Source: Ruminococcus sp.
Lineage (GTDB): Bacteria; Bacillota; Clostridia; Oscillospirales; Ruminococcaceae
Length of the DNA: 64,000 bases
NCBI GenBank assembly: GCA_015066845.1
Contig: SVNO01000001.1
Span: 62,001 to 126,000, forward strand
Direction of reading: 5' to 3'
Made by a program: the position numbers and the translations under genes. Below the pieces are notes generated by a model. That model ran no database searches. It saw only the letters and a list, made by a program, of their open reading frames with translations, and was not told the DNA's origin. How positions within the stretch are numbered: position 1 is the first letter of the stretch; each line of letters opens with the position of its first letter. Positions 18,096 through 27,337 of the stretch are shown piece after piece.

Positions 18096-18698
18096 TCAAC
18101 TCTGCACCGTCCGCGTCATGCCGACACGTTTGTATGCTGCCAGTGCCACGGGGAGTACGAGCATGAGCAGCGGAATGTCCGCGAACAGCTCCAGAACGTT
18201 TTTTGCCGTTCTTGCAATAATTGCTGTGCCGTAAGCTTCTGCCGGAATGAAACCGTAGTGCAGGTTCAGCGCGGTATTGAGCAGCAGATTGATAATCACC
18301 ACATCCAACAGTCTTGCAATCACTGCACGGATGAACAAAGCAGCTGTACTGTTCATTTTCTTCAGGAATGGCAGTTCTGCGCGGTGGTACAGGCAAATGC
18401 CGTAAATCAGCCCTTGCAGACCGGCAACGAGTACATATGCCGGAAAGAAACCGCCGTCCGGCTTTGCGATAAAGCCGACAATGTCACACGCCATGCCTGC
18501 GAACAGCCCGACTGTGGGACCGAACAGCATACCGATCACGGCAATGGCAAGGAATGCGAAATTGATTTTGAACAGCGCAAGATTGATGGAGAACATCTCC
18601 AGTATCATAGAAATGGCGATAAAAATGCCGGTGATCAGCACCGTGCGAATATTGCGGAACTCCTTGAAGGATAATCCGAACATAGAAAAAAAGCTCAT
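18096..18698 (-). CDS. folT: Folate ECF transporter S component (FolT type)
   Basis: 200 residues with about six membrane helices. The opening KEFRNIRTVLITGIFIAISMILEM and the FLAIAVIGMLFGPTVGLFAGMACDIVGF segment are typical of energy-coupling-factor S components that capture a vitamin and share an EcfAAT module encoded elsewhere. The THF riboswitch directly upstream points to folate as substrate. Of two adjacent ATG codons (18701 and 18698), the second is seven bases from AAAGGAGG and is preferred. Confidence 0.88.
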   Translation of the reverse strand: MSFFSMFGLSFKEFRNIRTVLITGIFIAISMILEMFSINLALFKINFAFLAIAVIGMLFGPTVGLFAGMACDIVGFIAKPDGGFFPAYVLVAGLQGLIYGICLYHRAELPFLKKMNSTAALFIRAVIARLLDVVIINLLLNTALNLHYGFIPAEAYGTAIIARTAKNVLELFADIPLLMLVLPVALAAYKRVGMTRTVQS

Positions 18699-18773
18699 CA
18701 TATAACCTCCTTTATGCGAGCCATGACAGCTTCGTGCATAATTCAAGGCTATGAGAGCTTCAAATTACACATT

Positions 18774-18870
18774 CAGCGGGATGCGAGATCTGTACCGCAA
18801 GGCATTGCCTTTTCGTCCGACCGGCAACTCCCCGTCCGATCAGCACTTAACGCACAGACTTCTACTCTGT
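18774..18870 (-). promoter_or_regulatory. Tetrahydrofolate (THF) riboswitch
   Basis: On the minus strand the conserved THF-aptamer blocks appear in order: AGAGTAGA, TGCGTTAAGTGC, GGGGAGTTGCC, GGACGAAAAGG, GGTACAGAT and CGCATCC. P1 ends pair as CAG/CTG, and P2 as TCTGT/ACAGA. It sits about 75 bases upstream of folT, so folate pool size probably controls uptake, most likely by masking the AAAGGAGG site. Confidence 0.93.
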
Positions 18871-18882
18871 ATGATCATCAGC

Positions 18883-18902
18883 CCCTCCGCCGAAGCGGAG
18901 GG
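18883..18902 (-). terminator. Stable hairpin between pfkA and the folT riboswitch
   Basis: Perfect 8-bp stem CCCTCCGC/GCGGAGGG with a UUCG-type tetraloop on the minus strand. No T-run follows, so it is either a weak terminator of pfkA or a 3'-end stabiliser. Confidence 0.5.
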
Positions 18903-18919
18903 AACTGTTATTGTAATGC

Positions 18920-19882
18920 TTAATATGCAGTTTCCATCAGGATGTCGTATCTTTCGTTGTCGAACGGCTTCTGCATTGCCAGACCTTCATGCAGGTCGAT
19001 GTCATACACCTTGCCATCCTTGAAGCCAACGATTCTGTTGCCGATACCCTGTTCGAGCAGCTGTACTGCATGGTAGCCCAGCTCTGTTGCAGCGATACGG
19101 TCACGAACAGTCGGAGAACCACCGCGCTGCACATGTCCGAGAACAGTTGCTCTGGACTCAATGCCGGTCATTTCCTGAATGGTTCTTGCAATGTTCTCTA
19201 CATTGCCAACGCCCTCGGATACTACAATGATGAAATGGCTCTTGCCCTTGGAATCGCGTGTGCGAATCATCTTTGCAGCAATCTTGTCCAGATCATAGGG
19301 ACGCTCCAGTGTCAGTGCAGCTTCTGCGCCAACAGCGAGAGCAACATTGACAGCGATGAAGCCCGCACGTCTGCCCATTACCTCAACAACGGAGCAGCGA
19401 GCATGGGACTGTGTGGTATCACGCAGCTTGTCAATCATTTCCATAGCGGTATTCATTGCGGTATCATAGCCGATGGTATAATCCGTGCACTGGATGTCGT
19501 TGTCGATCGTGCCAGGGATACCGATGCAGGGGATGCCAACGGAGGACAGGTCGCCTGCGCCGCGGAAAGAACCGTCGCCGCCGATAACAACCAGACCTTC
19601 AATGCCAAGCTCCTGACATACTTCCTTACCCTTGAGAACACCTTCCATATTGCGGAATTCGGGGCATCTTGCGGTATACAGACATGTACCGCCTCTCTGG
19701 ATGATACCGGAAACGCTTCTTGCGGTCATTTCAAAATATTCACGCTCCAGCAGACCTACATAGCCCTTCTGGATACCGACAACTTCCATTCCCTTTGCAA
19801 GTGCTGCACGAGCTACAGCTCTGACAGCAGCGTTCATGCCCGGCGCGTCGCCGCCACTGGTTAAAACACCGATTTTTTTCAT
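18920..19882 (-). CDS. pfkA: ATP-dependent 6-phosphofructokinase
   Basis: 320 residues, the standard bacterial length. Phosphorylates fructose-6-phosphate in glycolysis. The ATP-site motif TSGGDAPGMN is at residues 8-17, with GGDGSFRGA, the TIDNDI catalytic loop and the EVMGRRAGFIA substrate segment all intact. The Gly after GGD followed by S is that of ATP-using rather than PPi-using enzymes. It has its own promoter at 19929-19957. Confidence 0.97.
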   Translation of the reverse strand: MKKIGVLTSGGDAPGMNAAVRAVARAALAKGMEVVGIQKGYVGLLEREYFEMTARSVSGIIQRGGTCLYTARCPEFRNMEGVLKGKEVCQELGIEGLVVIGGDGSFRGAGDLSSVGIPCIGIPGTIDNDIQCTDYTIGYDTAMNTAMEMIDKLRDTTQSHARCSVVEVMGRRAGFIAVNVALAVGAEAALTLERPYDLDKIAAKMIRTRDSKGKSHFIIVVSEGVGNVENIARTIQEMTGIESRATVLGHVQRGGSPTVRDRIAATELGYHAVQLLEQGIGNRIVGFKDGKVYDIDLHEGLAMQKPFDNERYDILMETAY

Positions 19883-19928
19883 AGCTTACATTCTCCATTC
19901 TGCATATGCAAAAATATTTCTACATTCT

Positions 19929-19957
19929 ATTTTACAACATTTACAGCTTTATGTCAA
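19929..19957 (-). promoter_or_regulatory. Sigma-A promoter for pfkA
   Basis: Minus strand TTGACA (19952-19957), 17-bp spacer, TAAAAT (19929-19934). Confidence 0.8.
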
Positions 19958-20062
19958 GCCCTTTTTCCTTATCTAACGGAAAATATACGTTTTTTTTGCG
20001 CAATCACAATGAAAACAGAGTCAATATCCGTTTTTTTTGCACATTTGCACAACTTCTCCATG

Positions 20063-23000
20063 CTATACGCCCTGTCTGCCGTGGTGCACTGCCGGAATGC
20101 AGCCGATTGCATCACTGGAAAGGAACGCGGAAAGCTGTTCGAACGCATTCTGCGTGATGTTCATGCGCAGCCGTTGTTTGGGAAAGACATATTGCTTACG
20201 GTCGGTCAGATACAGTATGACATCCGTATCCCCCGGATATTCCGTGCAGACCTGTGCAACCTGCGTCAGACAGGACAGCGCATTGCTGTGCAGCTTCAGA
20301 CACAGCTGCATCTGGCGGAGCATCTGCGGAAAATCATCCTGTGCGCGGATGCTTTCTGCAAGCACGGAAACGGAATCATCCTTTTTGGAAATTCTGCCCT
20401 GTACATATAAAATAGTATCGGGCATGAGTCTTTGGACGGAAATGGCATAGAGCCGCGGAAAAACAACAATGTCAATCACGCCGCCCTCATCCTCGGCGGT
20501 AACGAAGCACATGTCTTCGCCGCCCTTGGTGCGGTGCTTTTTGACACTCTGCACCGTGCAGAGAAGCCGCACCTCCTGCTTGTCCTGCACATGGCTGCCC
20601 GTGTCGGCAATCAATCCACCAATGCTGTGGCAGTGGAGCAGGGAATGGAGATGCCGCATGGCATCCATGGGATGACCGGACAAGTACATGCCGGCAGCCT
20701 CCTTTTCCATCTGCAAGCGGACGTGCAAATCATAATCCGGCACAACGGGGATGGTCAGGTCGTCCGTTTCCGGTATCTGTCCCCCGAACAAACTCATCTG
20801 CCCCTCAATTACACGTTCGCCACCATTGACGGCATCCATCACACGTTCATAGGAAAGCATCATCTGACGGCGGTTGCAGTCAAGTCCATCCAGTGCACCA
20901 GCCTGTATCATCGGTTCAAGTGCGCGTTTGTTCATGCCATGCGCGGACATACGGCGGCAGAAATCCACAAAGCTTATAAATTGCCCGTTCTGTGTGCGTT
21001 CAAGCACCATTTTGTCAATCAGTCCCTTGCCAAGACCGCGGATGGCGAGGAGTCCGAACTGCATCCGGTTTCCCTCGCTGATAAAGCTCCATTCGCCGGT
21101 ATTGACATCGGGCGGGCAGAGCTGTACTCCGGCGTTCCGGCAGTCCTCAAGATAGCTGAGCAGCTTCTGGGAATCAGAAATGACGCTGGTCATCAGTGCC
21201 GCCATATAATCAGCGAAATAATGACATTTCAGGTACGCTGTCTGGTAGGTAATGCGCCCGTAGGCTGCGGCATGGGATTTGTTGAACGCATAGGATGCAA
21301 AGCTTTCCATCTGGTCGAAAATCTGCTCTGCCGTTTCCTTGGCAATACCGTTCTTTTCGCAGCCGTTGAGGAAAATCTCGCGTTCCTTTGCCATCTTTTC
21401 GTGATTCTTCTTCGACATCGCACGGCGCACAAGGTCAGCTCTGCCGTAGGAATAACCGCCGAGTTTGCGGCAGATTTCCATGACCTGCTCCTGATAGACG
21501 ATGCAGCCATAGGTGACATTGAGAATGTCCTCAAGCATCGGGTGCAGGTATTGCACATCCTCCGGATGATGGCGGTTGTGGGTATAGGTCGGAATCGCGT
21601 CCATCGGGCCGGGGCGGTACAGTGCAAGTACAGCGATAATATCCTCGATATTCTGCGGTTTCAGCCGCATGAGCACCTGTCGGATACCGTTGCTTTCCAG
21701 CTGGAATACACCGGAGGTGTCGCCGTTGGACAGCATCCGGTAGACAGCTTTGTCATCCAGAGGAATGTGGTCGATGGAAAAATCCGGTTCTCTCCTGCGC
21801 ACTGCCTCCACGCAGTCGCGGATGATGGTCAGATTGCGCAGTCCAAGGAAATCGACTTTCAGCAGTCCCAGCCGTTCCAGTTCATCCTTGGCATACTGCG
21901 TGACAAGGGTGTTCTCATTTTTTTGCAGCGGTACATAATCACTGACGGGCGATGCAGCGATAACCACACCGGCAGCATGGGTGCTGACGTGTCGGGGCAT
22001 TCCCTCCACGCGCGCGGCAAGGTCAAGCAGCCGGCGCACCTGCTCGTCCGTATCGTACAGGGCTTTCAGGTCGCGCGTCTGGGTAATTGCTTCGGAAATG
22101 GTCAGGCGGCTGTCGATGAGTTTTGCCGTTTTGTCTGCTACCGCATAGGGAATATTCATCACACGCGCGATATCGCGCACGGCTGCACGGGCTTTCAAGG
22201 TATCGAATGCAATGATTTCGGCAACATGGTCGGCACCGTATCGTGCAGTGACATAATCCTTGACCGTCTGCCTGCCCTCAATGCAGAAATCCACGTCAAA
22301 ATCCGGCATACTCACACGCTCAGGATTGAGAAAACGTTCAAACAGCAGTTTTCCGGCAATCGGGTCAATGCCCGTAATGCCGATGCAATAGGCGCACAGA
22401 CTGCCTGCGCCGGAGCCTCTGCCCGGCCCTACGGGAATATCGCGGCTTCTTGCATAACGAATGAAATCCCAGACGATCAGGAAATAATCCACAAAGCCCA
22501 TTTCTTCAATCACACGCAGCTCATAGGCAAGCCGCTGCCGTACATCCGCGGAGGGATTATTGCCGTAGCGCATGTACATGCCCTTGGTGCAGAGTGCGCG
22601 GAAATACGCGGCATTATCCGCCACGCCTTCCTTGACAAAATGCGGCAGTTTGCGTTCACCAAATGCGAATGTCACCTGACAGCGGTCGGCAATCCGGCGC
22701 GTGTTGGTGATGGCTTCCGGCAAATTCGGGAACAACGCTGCCATTTCCTGCGTGGATTTAAGGTAAAATTCATTGGTCGAAAAGCCCATGCCATTGGGTT
22801 CATCCATCGTTTTTCCGGTTTGGATGCACAGCAGAGCTTTCTGCATCACCGCGTCATTGCGCGTGAGATAATGCGCGTCATTGGTCGCGGCAAGGGGAAT
22901 ATTCAGCTCGCGCGAAAGGCGCAGCAATTGTGGGAGAACCTGCTGTTCTTCGGGAATGCTGTGGTTCTGGATTTCGAGGAAGAAATTTTCCTTTCCGAAA

Positions 23001-23503
23001 ATCTCCTGATACCGCAGCGCAGCTTCCTTTGCAGAATCATAACTGCCCTCCAGCAGGCGGCGCGGAATTTCGCCGGCAATACAGGCTGAAAGGCAGATGA
23101 GTCCTTTGTGGTATTTCCGGAGCAATTCCATATCCACACGCGGCTTTTTATAGAATCCTTCCGTATTGGCAAGGGATACAAGCTGAATGAGGTTCTGGTA
23201 GCCCTCGTTCGTTTCACACAGAAGCAGCAGATGATAACTTTTTCCATCCAGTGCAGGTTCTTTGTCAAATCTCGTGCGCTGTGCAACGTAGACTTCACAG
23301 CCGATAATCGGGCGGATTCCCTGTGCAGTGGCAGCGTCATAGAACAGGACTGCCGCATAGAGATTGCCATGGTCTGTGACGGCAACGGCAGTTTGTCCCT
23401 GTGCCTTGACCTGTGCGCAGAGCTGTTCCAGACGGCAGGCACCATCGAGCAGGCTGTATTCACTGTGCACATGCAGGTGCACAAAATCTTCATTCACCGG
23501 CAT
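20063..23503 (-). CDS. dnaE: DNA polymerase III subunit alpha (DnaE type)
   Basis: 1146 residues. A PHP domain starts at once (HLHVHSEYSLLDG, near residue 8). The polymerase core includes GPGRGSGAGSL and the catalytic aspartates in PDFDVDFC. The C-terminal OB-fold (VRLLCTVQSVKKHRT) is near residue 990. In Firmicutes, DnaE works beside PolC, extending primers. The ATG at 23503, with GGAGGGGAG five bases upstream, is preferred; it overlaps the whiA stop by 14 bp, indicating coupling. A longer frame up to 23566 would run inside whiA. Confidence 0.96.
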   Translation of the reverse strand: MPVNEDFVHLHVHSEYSLLDGACRLEQLCAQVKAQGQTAVAVTDHGNLYAAVLFYDAATAQGIRPIIGCEVYVAQRTRFDKEPALDGKSYHLLLLCETNEGYQNLIQLVSLANTEGFYKKPRVDMELLRKYHKGLICLSACIAGEIPRRLLEGSYDSAKEAALRYQEIFGKENFFLEIQNHSIPEEQQVLPQLLRLSRELNIPLAATNDAHYLTRNDAVMQKALLCIQTGKTMDEPNGMGFSTNEFYLKSTQEMAALFPNLPEAITNTRRIADRCQVTFAFGERKLPHFVKEGVADNAAYFRALCTKGMYMRYGNNPSADVRQRLAYELRVIEEMGFVDYFLIVWDFIRYARSRDIPVGPGRGSGAGSLCAYCIGITGIDPIAGKLLFERFLNPERVSMPDFDVDFCIEGRQTVKDYVTARYGADHVAEIIAFDTLKARAAVRDIARVMNIPYAVADKTAKLIDSRLTISEAITQTRDLKALYDTDEQVRRLLDLAARVEGMPRHVSTHAAGVVIAASPVSDYVPLQKNENTLVTQYAKDELERLGLLKVDFLGLRNLTIIRDCVEAVRRREPDFSIDHIPLDDKAVYRMLSNGDTSGVFQLESNGIRQVLMRLKPQNIEDIIAVLALYRPGPMDAIPTYTHNRHHPEDVQYLHPMLEDILNVTYGCIVYQEQVMEICRKLGGYSYGRADLVRRAMSKKNHEKMAKEREIFLNGCEKNGIAKETAEQIFDQMESFASYAFNKSHAAAYGRITYQTAYLKCHYFADYMAALMTSVISDSQKLLSYLEDCRNAGVQLCPPDVNTGEWSFISEGNRMQFGLLAIRGLGKGLIDKMVLERTQNGQFISFVDFCRRMSAHGMNKRALEPMIQAGALDGLDCNRRQMMLSYERVMDAVNGGERVIEGQMSLFGGQIPETDDLTIPVVPDYDLHVRLQMEKEAAGMYLSGHPMDAMRHLHSLLHCHSIGGLIADTGSHVQDKQEVRLLCTVQSVKKHRTKGGEDMCFVTAEDEGGVIDIVVFPRLYAISVQRLMPDTILYVQGRISKKDDSVSVLAESIRAQDDFPQMLRQMQLCLKLHSNALSCLTQVAQVCTEYPGDTDVILYLTDRKQYVFPKQRLRMNITQNAFEQLSAFLSSDAIGCIPAVHHGRQGV

Positions 23504-24410
23504 TGGCACTCCCCTCCCGATACTGGTCTGCAATTGCCGCAAGCTTGCGGAATCTATGGTTGACACCCGAACGGCTGATGGGCTTTTTCAGCATCTCGCC
23601 AAGTTCCTGCAAACTCAGATGCAGGTTGTCCATGCGCAGCTCGGCAAGCTCGCGAAGTTCGGGCGTGAGCTTACTCATACCGCCATGGAGGATGATCACT
23701 TTAATATCGTCACGCTGCTTTTCTGCGGCAGAAATCGTCTTGTCAATATTTGCCATGTCACAGTTGTTCAGCCGGTTGATATTGTTCTTGACTTCCTTGT
23801 CAATTTTAATATCAATCAGGTCAAGGGTGGATTTCTGTGCGCCCATAAATGTCAGTAAATCGGCAATTTCCTCGCTGACTTTCAGATACGCAGCATGGGC
23901 ATAACGGCGTTTTGTCGTACCCGGATGCACACCGACGCTCAGGAGGATATCGCATAAATCATTGCAAAGCTCCTGCGTGGGCACGGTGAATTCGAGGTGG
24001 TAGTCCTTGTGCGGATCCGTCATGCTGCCGCAGGTCAGGAACACGCCGCCAAGGAACATGCCAATGCTGTTGGTCGGTAGATTGCGCATATCAATGCGGC
24101 GCAGCTCGTGGATGTGAAACGTGGAACGGATTTTTGTCACTGCTTCCCTGCCGGTAATCCGGTAGATGCGCAGTACACTTCCGTCCTTGCGCGGCTTACA
24201 TTCCACTTGCAGGGGCACACGCGCACCGAAGATGGTTTTCATCAGGATGGGAAAGACGGAATCGAGAATTTCGCTTTCGCTTTTCAGGCAGATTTCGTCC
24301 TTGGTCAATGTGCGGCTGAACAGGAGCATGGCATACAGACATGCAAAACGTTTGTCGTGGTCGTTGATAGTGCCGCGGATGTTTTGGCGCACATTATCGG
24401 AAAATGACAT
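23490..24410 (-). CDS. whiA: DNA-binding protein WhiA
   Basis: 306 residues. It has the N-terminal LAGLIDADG-like fold (RGAFLxxG-type segment is here GMFLGGVFLTCGSM) and a C-terminal helix-turn-helix ending LSLQELGEMLKKPISRSGVNHRFRKL. WhiA influences chromosome segregation and cell division in Firmicutes. The start at 24410 has a GGAGGTGA site; it is 14 bp behind rapZ and overlaps dnaE. The usual neighbour yvcK between rapZ and whiA is absent. Confidence 0.95.
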   Translation of the reverse strand: MSFSDNVRQNIRGTINDHDKRFACLYAMLLFSRTLTKDEICLKSESEILDSVFPILMKTIFGARVPLQVECKPRKDGSVLRIYRITGREAVTKIRSTFHIHELRRIDMRNLPTNSIGMFLGGVFLTCGSMTDPHKDYHLEFTVPTQELCNDLCDILLSVGVHPGTTKRRYAHAAYLKVSEEIADLLTFMGAQKSTLDLIDIKIDKEVKNNINRLNNCDMANIDKTISAAEKQRDDIKVIILHGGMSKLTPELRELAELRMDNLHLSLQELGEMLKKPISRSGVNHRFRKLAAIADQYREGSANAGE

Positions 24411-24424
24411 TTGCTTCACCTCCG

Positions 24425-25291
24425 TCAACCTCTGTCCTTGGCAATGTCACGGTGCATTTTGTGCACACGGTAGCCCTTTTCACGCAGCGCGTCACCAATC
24501 AGCTCTGCAAATGTGATGGAACGATGCTTGCCGCCCGTACAGCCGAATGCAATGACAAGCTGGCTCTTTCCCTCGGAAATATACAGGGGCAGTAAAAATT
24601 CCAGCATATCGAGGATTTTTGCATACAATTCCTGCGACTGCGGAAACTGCATGACATAATCGCGCACACAGCTTTCACAGCCCGTGTGAGTTTTCAGTTC
24701 GGGGATATAAAAAGGATTGGGCAGGCAGCGCACATCCAGTACAAGGTCGGACTCGGTGGACACGCCGTACTTGTAACCGAATGACATCACCTTGACGAGA
24801 ATCGAATCCGTTTTCTTTTCCAGAAACATGGTTTTGATTTCCTGCTTGAGCTGCGCTGCACTCAGATGGGAAGTTTCAAAATAGTAGTCGGCAAGGGGGC
24901 GCAGCTGTTGGAGCTGTTCACGCTCGTAGGCAATTGCCTCCTGCAATGAACCGCATTTCTCATCCAGCGGATGCTTGCGGCGTGTTTCCTTGTAGCGCGT
25001 CAGGAGCACATCATCGGAAGCCTCTGTGAAAATCACCTTGACCTCCAATCCCTGCTTATGCTTGAGATCGCGCCAGCAGTGGTAGATTTCCGTGAACATT
25101 TCGCCGGAACGGATGTCAACGGCAATGGCGACCTTGTTCAGATTGCCCTCGGAATGCTCGCAGATGTCCACAAAGGTGTTGATGAGCTGGGGCGGCAGGT
25201 TGTCGATACAGTAGTAGCCAATATCTTCCATGACCTGCATTACCATTGTTTTACCCGAACCGGACATGCCGGTAATGATGACTAACTGCAT
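24425..25291 (-). CDS. rapZ: RNase adapter RapZ / YvcJ-type nucleotide-binding protein
   Basis: 288 residues. P-loop ITGMSGSGKT lies at residues 5-14, with DIGYYCIDNLPP following and the C-terminal IAFGCTGGKHRSITFAE motif characteristic of the family. It hydrolyses or binds nucleotides; in E. coli it steers RNase E toward GlmZ, in Bacillus its role is competence-related. The ATG at 25291 fits the AAGGAG site. It is part of the hprK-murB-rapZ-whiA-dnaE run. Confidence 0.94.
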   Translation of the reverse strand: MQLVIITGMSGSGKTMVMQVMEDIGYYCIDNLPPQLINTFVDICEHSEGNLNKVAIAVDIRSGEMFTEIYHCWRDLKHKQGLEVKVIFTEASDDVLLTRYKETRRKHPLDEKCGSLQEAIAYEREQLQQLRPLADYYFETSHLSAAQLKQEIKTMFLEKKTDSILVKVMSFGYKYGVSTESDLVLDVRCLPNPFYIPELKTHTGCESCVRDYVMQFPQSQELYAKILDMLEFLLPLYISEGKSQLVIAFGCTGGKHRSITFAELIGDALREKGYRVHKMHRDIAKDRG

Positions 25292-25314
25292 ACTTGTCAT
25301 TCTCCTTTCTATCA

Positions 25315-25396
25315 GGAAGCTCCGCATTGCCGGAACAACGCGGAGCATTACGACGATACAGTGATGTACCGCCGGAAGTCTTTGTACGGTATTGCC
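25315..25396 (-). repeat. Interspersed repeat, partial copy (terminus GGCAATACCG)
   Basis: On the minus strand the murB-rapZ gap begins GGCAATACCGTACAAAGAC, then a CCGGCGG block and TACATCA. The same order occurs in the rc of the element at 43540-43630. The other end here holds a different hairpin, GCTCCGC/GCGGAGC, instead of the inverted terminus, so the copy is truncated or diverged. Confidence 0.6.
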
Positions 25397-25401
25397 TTAC
25401 A

Positions 25402-26304
25402 TCAGAAACCGAGCAGAATCGGCTCAAGTTCGAGAAGATAGCCTGTTCTGTCCTGTACAACGGTACGCACCTGCTCACATAGCTGCATGACCTGCGCACA
25501 GCTTGCACTACCCTTGTTGATGACAAAGCCGCAGTGTTTTTCGCTGACCTGCGCGTCACCCACAGCCAGTCCTTTCAGACCGCACTGGTCAATCAGCAGT
25601 GACGCATAGCTGCCAACCGGTCGTTTGAACGTGCTGCCGGCACTGGGGAATTCCAATGGCTGCTTGGTTTTACGCTGCACGGAAAGTTCCTCCATTCGCG
25701 CTGCAATCGCGTCCTTGTCCCCTGCTGTAAGTTCCAGCGTAACGCTGACGATCGTACCGCCGTTTTCTGCAAAAATACTGTGGCGATAGGAAAGCTCCAT
25801 TTCTTCAAGGGGCATGGTGCACAGCTGTCCGTCCGCGGAAATGTAGGTGCAGCTGACAACGACATCCTTCATTTCACCGCCGTACGCGCCTGCATTCATA
25901 TATAATGCGCCGCCGATTGTGCCGGGAATGCCGCTTAATTCTTCCATACCGGAAAGACCATGCTCAGCAGCAATTTTTGCTGCTGCACTGAGCGTGGCAC
26001 CTGCCTGACAGGTCATTGTCGTTCCGGAAACGGTGATTTCCGAAAAGGCATTGCCAAGGTGCAGAATGACACCGCGATAACCCTCATCGGATGCCAGAAT
26101 ATTGCTGCCTTTGCCGAGGACAAAATGGGGAATCTGCTCTGTACGGCAATGGTTCAGCAGTGCCAGCAAGCCCTGTGCATTGGTGATGTCCACCCAGTAA
26201 TCCGCTGTACCGCCGATGCGGAATGTGGTGTGCTGTGACAGCTTCACATCCGTTTCCAGACGACAGTCATGCGCTGCGCAGAGCTGCTGTAATTGTTCTC
26301 TCAT
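25402..26304 (-). CDS. murB: UDP-N-acetylenolpyruvoylglucosamine reductase
   Basis: 300 residues. FAD-dependent reduction giving UDP-MurNAc in peptidoglycan synthesis. Visible motifs are TTFRIGG, the FAD-binding LGKGSNILASD, GIPGTIGGALYMNAGAYGGE and the YRHS segment; the catalytic Ser region is AGSTFKRP. It lacks the YxxxxC extra loop of type I enzymes, so it is a type II MurB as in Bacillus. GGAGG precedes the ATG at 26304. hprK is 22 bp upstream. Confidence 0.96.
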   Translation of the reverse strand: MREQLQQLCAAHDCRLETDVKLSQHTTFRIGGTADYWVDITNAQGLLALLNHCRTEQIPHFVLGKGSNILASDEGYRGVILHLGNAFSEITVSGTTMTCQAGATLSAAAKIAAEHGLSGMEELSGIPGTIGGALYMNAGAYGGEMKDVVVSCTYISADGQLCTMPLEEMELSYRHSIFAENGGTIVSVTLELTAGDKDAIAARMEELSVQRKTKQPLEFPSAGSTFKRPVGSYASLLIDQCGLKGLAVGDAQVSEKHCGFVINKGSASCAQVMQLCEQVRTVVQDRTGYLLELEPILLGF

Positions 26305-26326
26305 AGTATTCCTCCATAGCGGTAAC

Positions 26327-27286
26327 TCAAAATTCGTCATAATTCTTGACGATTTCATTGGAATCCATATCCATTCCCAGACGGCTCATCAGCTCCTGCG
26401 TCGGATTATAGCCCATCTCTTTCTGACGGTTGTTCATTGCTGCAACCTCCAGAATAACGGCAAGGTTTCTGCCGGGCTTAACCGGAATGGTCAGGGAGGG
26501 CACTTTTACGCCAAGAATGGATACATACTGTGTGTCCATGCCCATACGGTCGTAGACCTTTTCAGAATTCCACTGCTCCATCTCCACTACAAGACTGATT
26601 TTCTCGGTCATCTTGACTGCACCCATACCGAACAGGCGGCGCGCATTGATAATGCCGATGCCGCGCAGCTCCATGAAGTGGCGGATGTTCTCCGGTGACT
26701 GACCGACCAGACTGATATTGGAAACTCTGCGGATTTCAACTGCATCATCGGCAATCAGACGATGACCGCGCTTGACAAGCTCAATGGCAGTTTCACTCTT
26801 ACCGACACCGCTTTCGCCGGTGATGAATACGCCCTCACCATAGATTTCGATGAGTACGCCATGACGTGTGATGCGCGGTGCAAGAGTACGGTTGAGGAAA
26901 GCAATCAGACCGGACATGAAGTGGGATGTATTTTCCTTGCAGCGCAGCAGGGGCATTCCGTACTGCTTGGCAAGGTCGATCATTTCCGGAAAATACGGCA
27001 GCTCACGGGTAATGACAAGTGCCGGAATTTTTCTGGAGAAAAGCTCATCAAGACGTGCCAAACGCGTCGGCGCATCAATGGTGGACAGATACGCATACTC
27101 CATCTTGCCGATGATCTGAATGCGCTCCGGATTGAAATACTCATAGAAACCCATCAGCTGCAAACCCGGACGATTGACATCATTTTCATCAATGAGAATA
27201 TGTGAGGGGTCAGAGGGCATGTAAATCACTTCAAGCTTGAATTCATGGATAATATCCTGAAGCGGTACTGTAAATTTTTCAGACAT
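26327..27286 (-). CDS. hprK: HPr kinase/phosphorylase
   Basis: 319 residues. It phosphorylates or dephosphorylates HPr at the regulatory serine for carbon catabolite control. The Walker A motif GESGVGKSE is near residues 154-162, and the HprK signature ELRGIGIINARRLFG follows near residue 205. AAAGGAG lies nine bases before the ATG. It heads the hprK-murB-rapZ-whiA-dnaE run; upstream is the membrane-anchored hydrolase-like gene. Confidence 0.96.
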   Translation of the reverse strand: MSEKFTVPLQDIIHEFKLEVIYMPSDPSHILIDENDVNRPGLQLMGFYEYFNPERIQIIGKMEYAYLSTIDAPTRLARLDELFSRKIPALVITRELPYFPEMIDLAKQYGMPLLRCKENTSHFMSGLIAFLNRTLAPRITRHGVLIEIYGEGVFITGESGVGKSETAIELVKRGHRLIADDAVEIRRVSNISLVGQSPENIRHFMELRGIGIINARRLFGMGAVKMTEKISLVVEMEQWNSEKVYDRMGMDTQYVSILGVKVPSLTIPVKPGRNLAVILEVAAMNNRQKEMGYNPTQELMSRLGMDMDSNEIVKNYDEF

Positions 27287-27337
27287 GGAACTCACTCCTT
27301 TATAATATATACAATCGCCGCGAAAAAAGAACATACC

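Noticed and set aside
20432-23089. 885-residue plus-strand open frame antisense to dnaE
   Set aside because: Cys/His-rich shadow of the dnaE reading frame without recognisable domains; length is due to the codon bias of the real gene.
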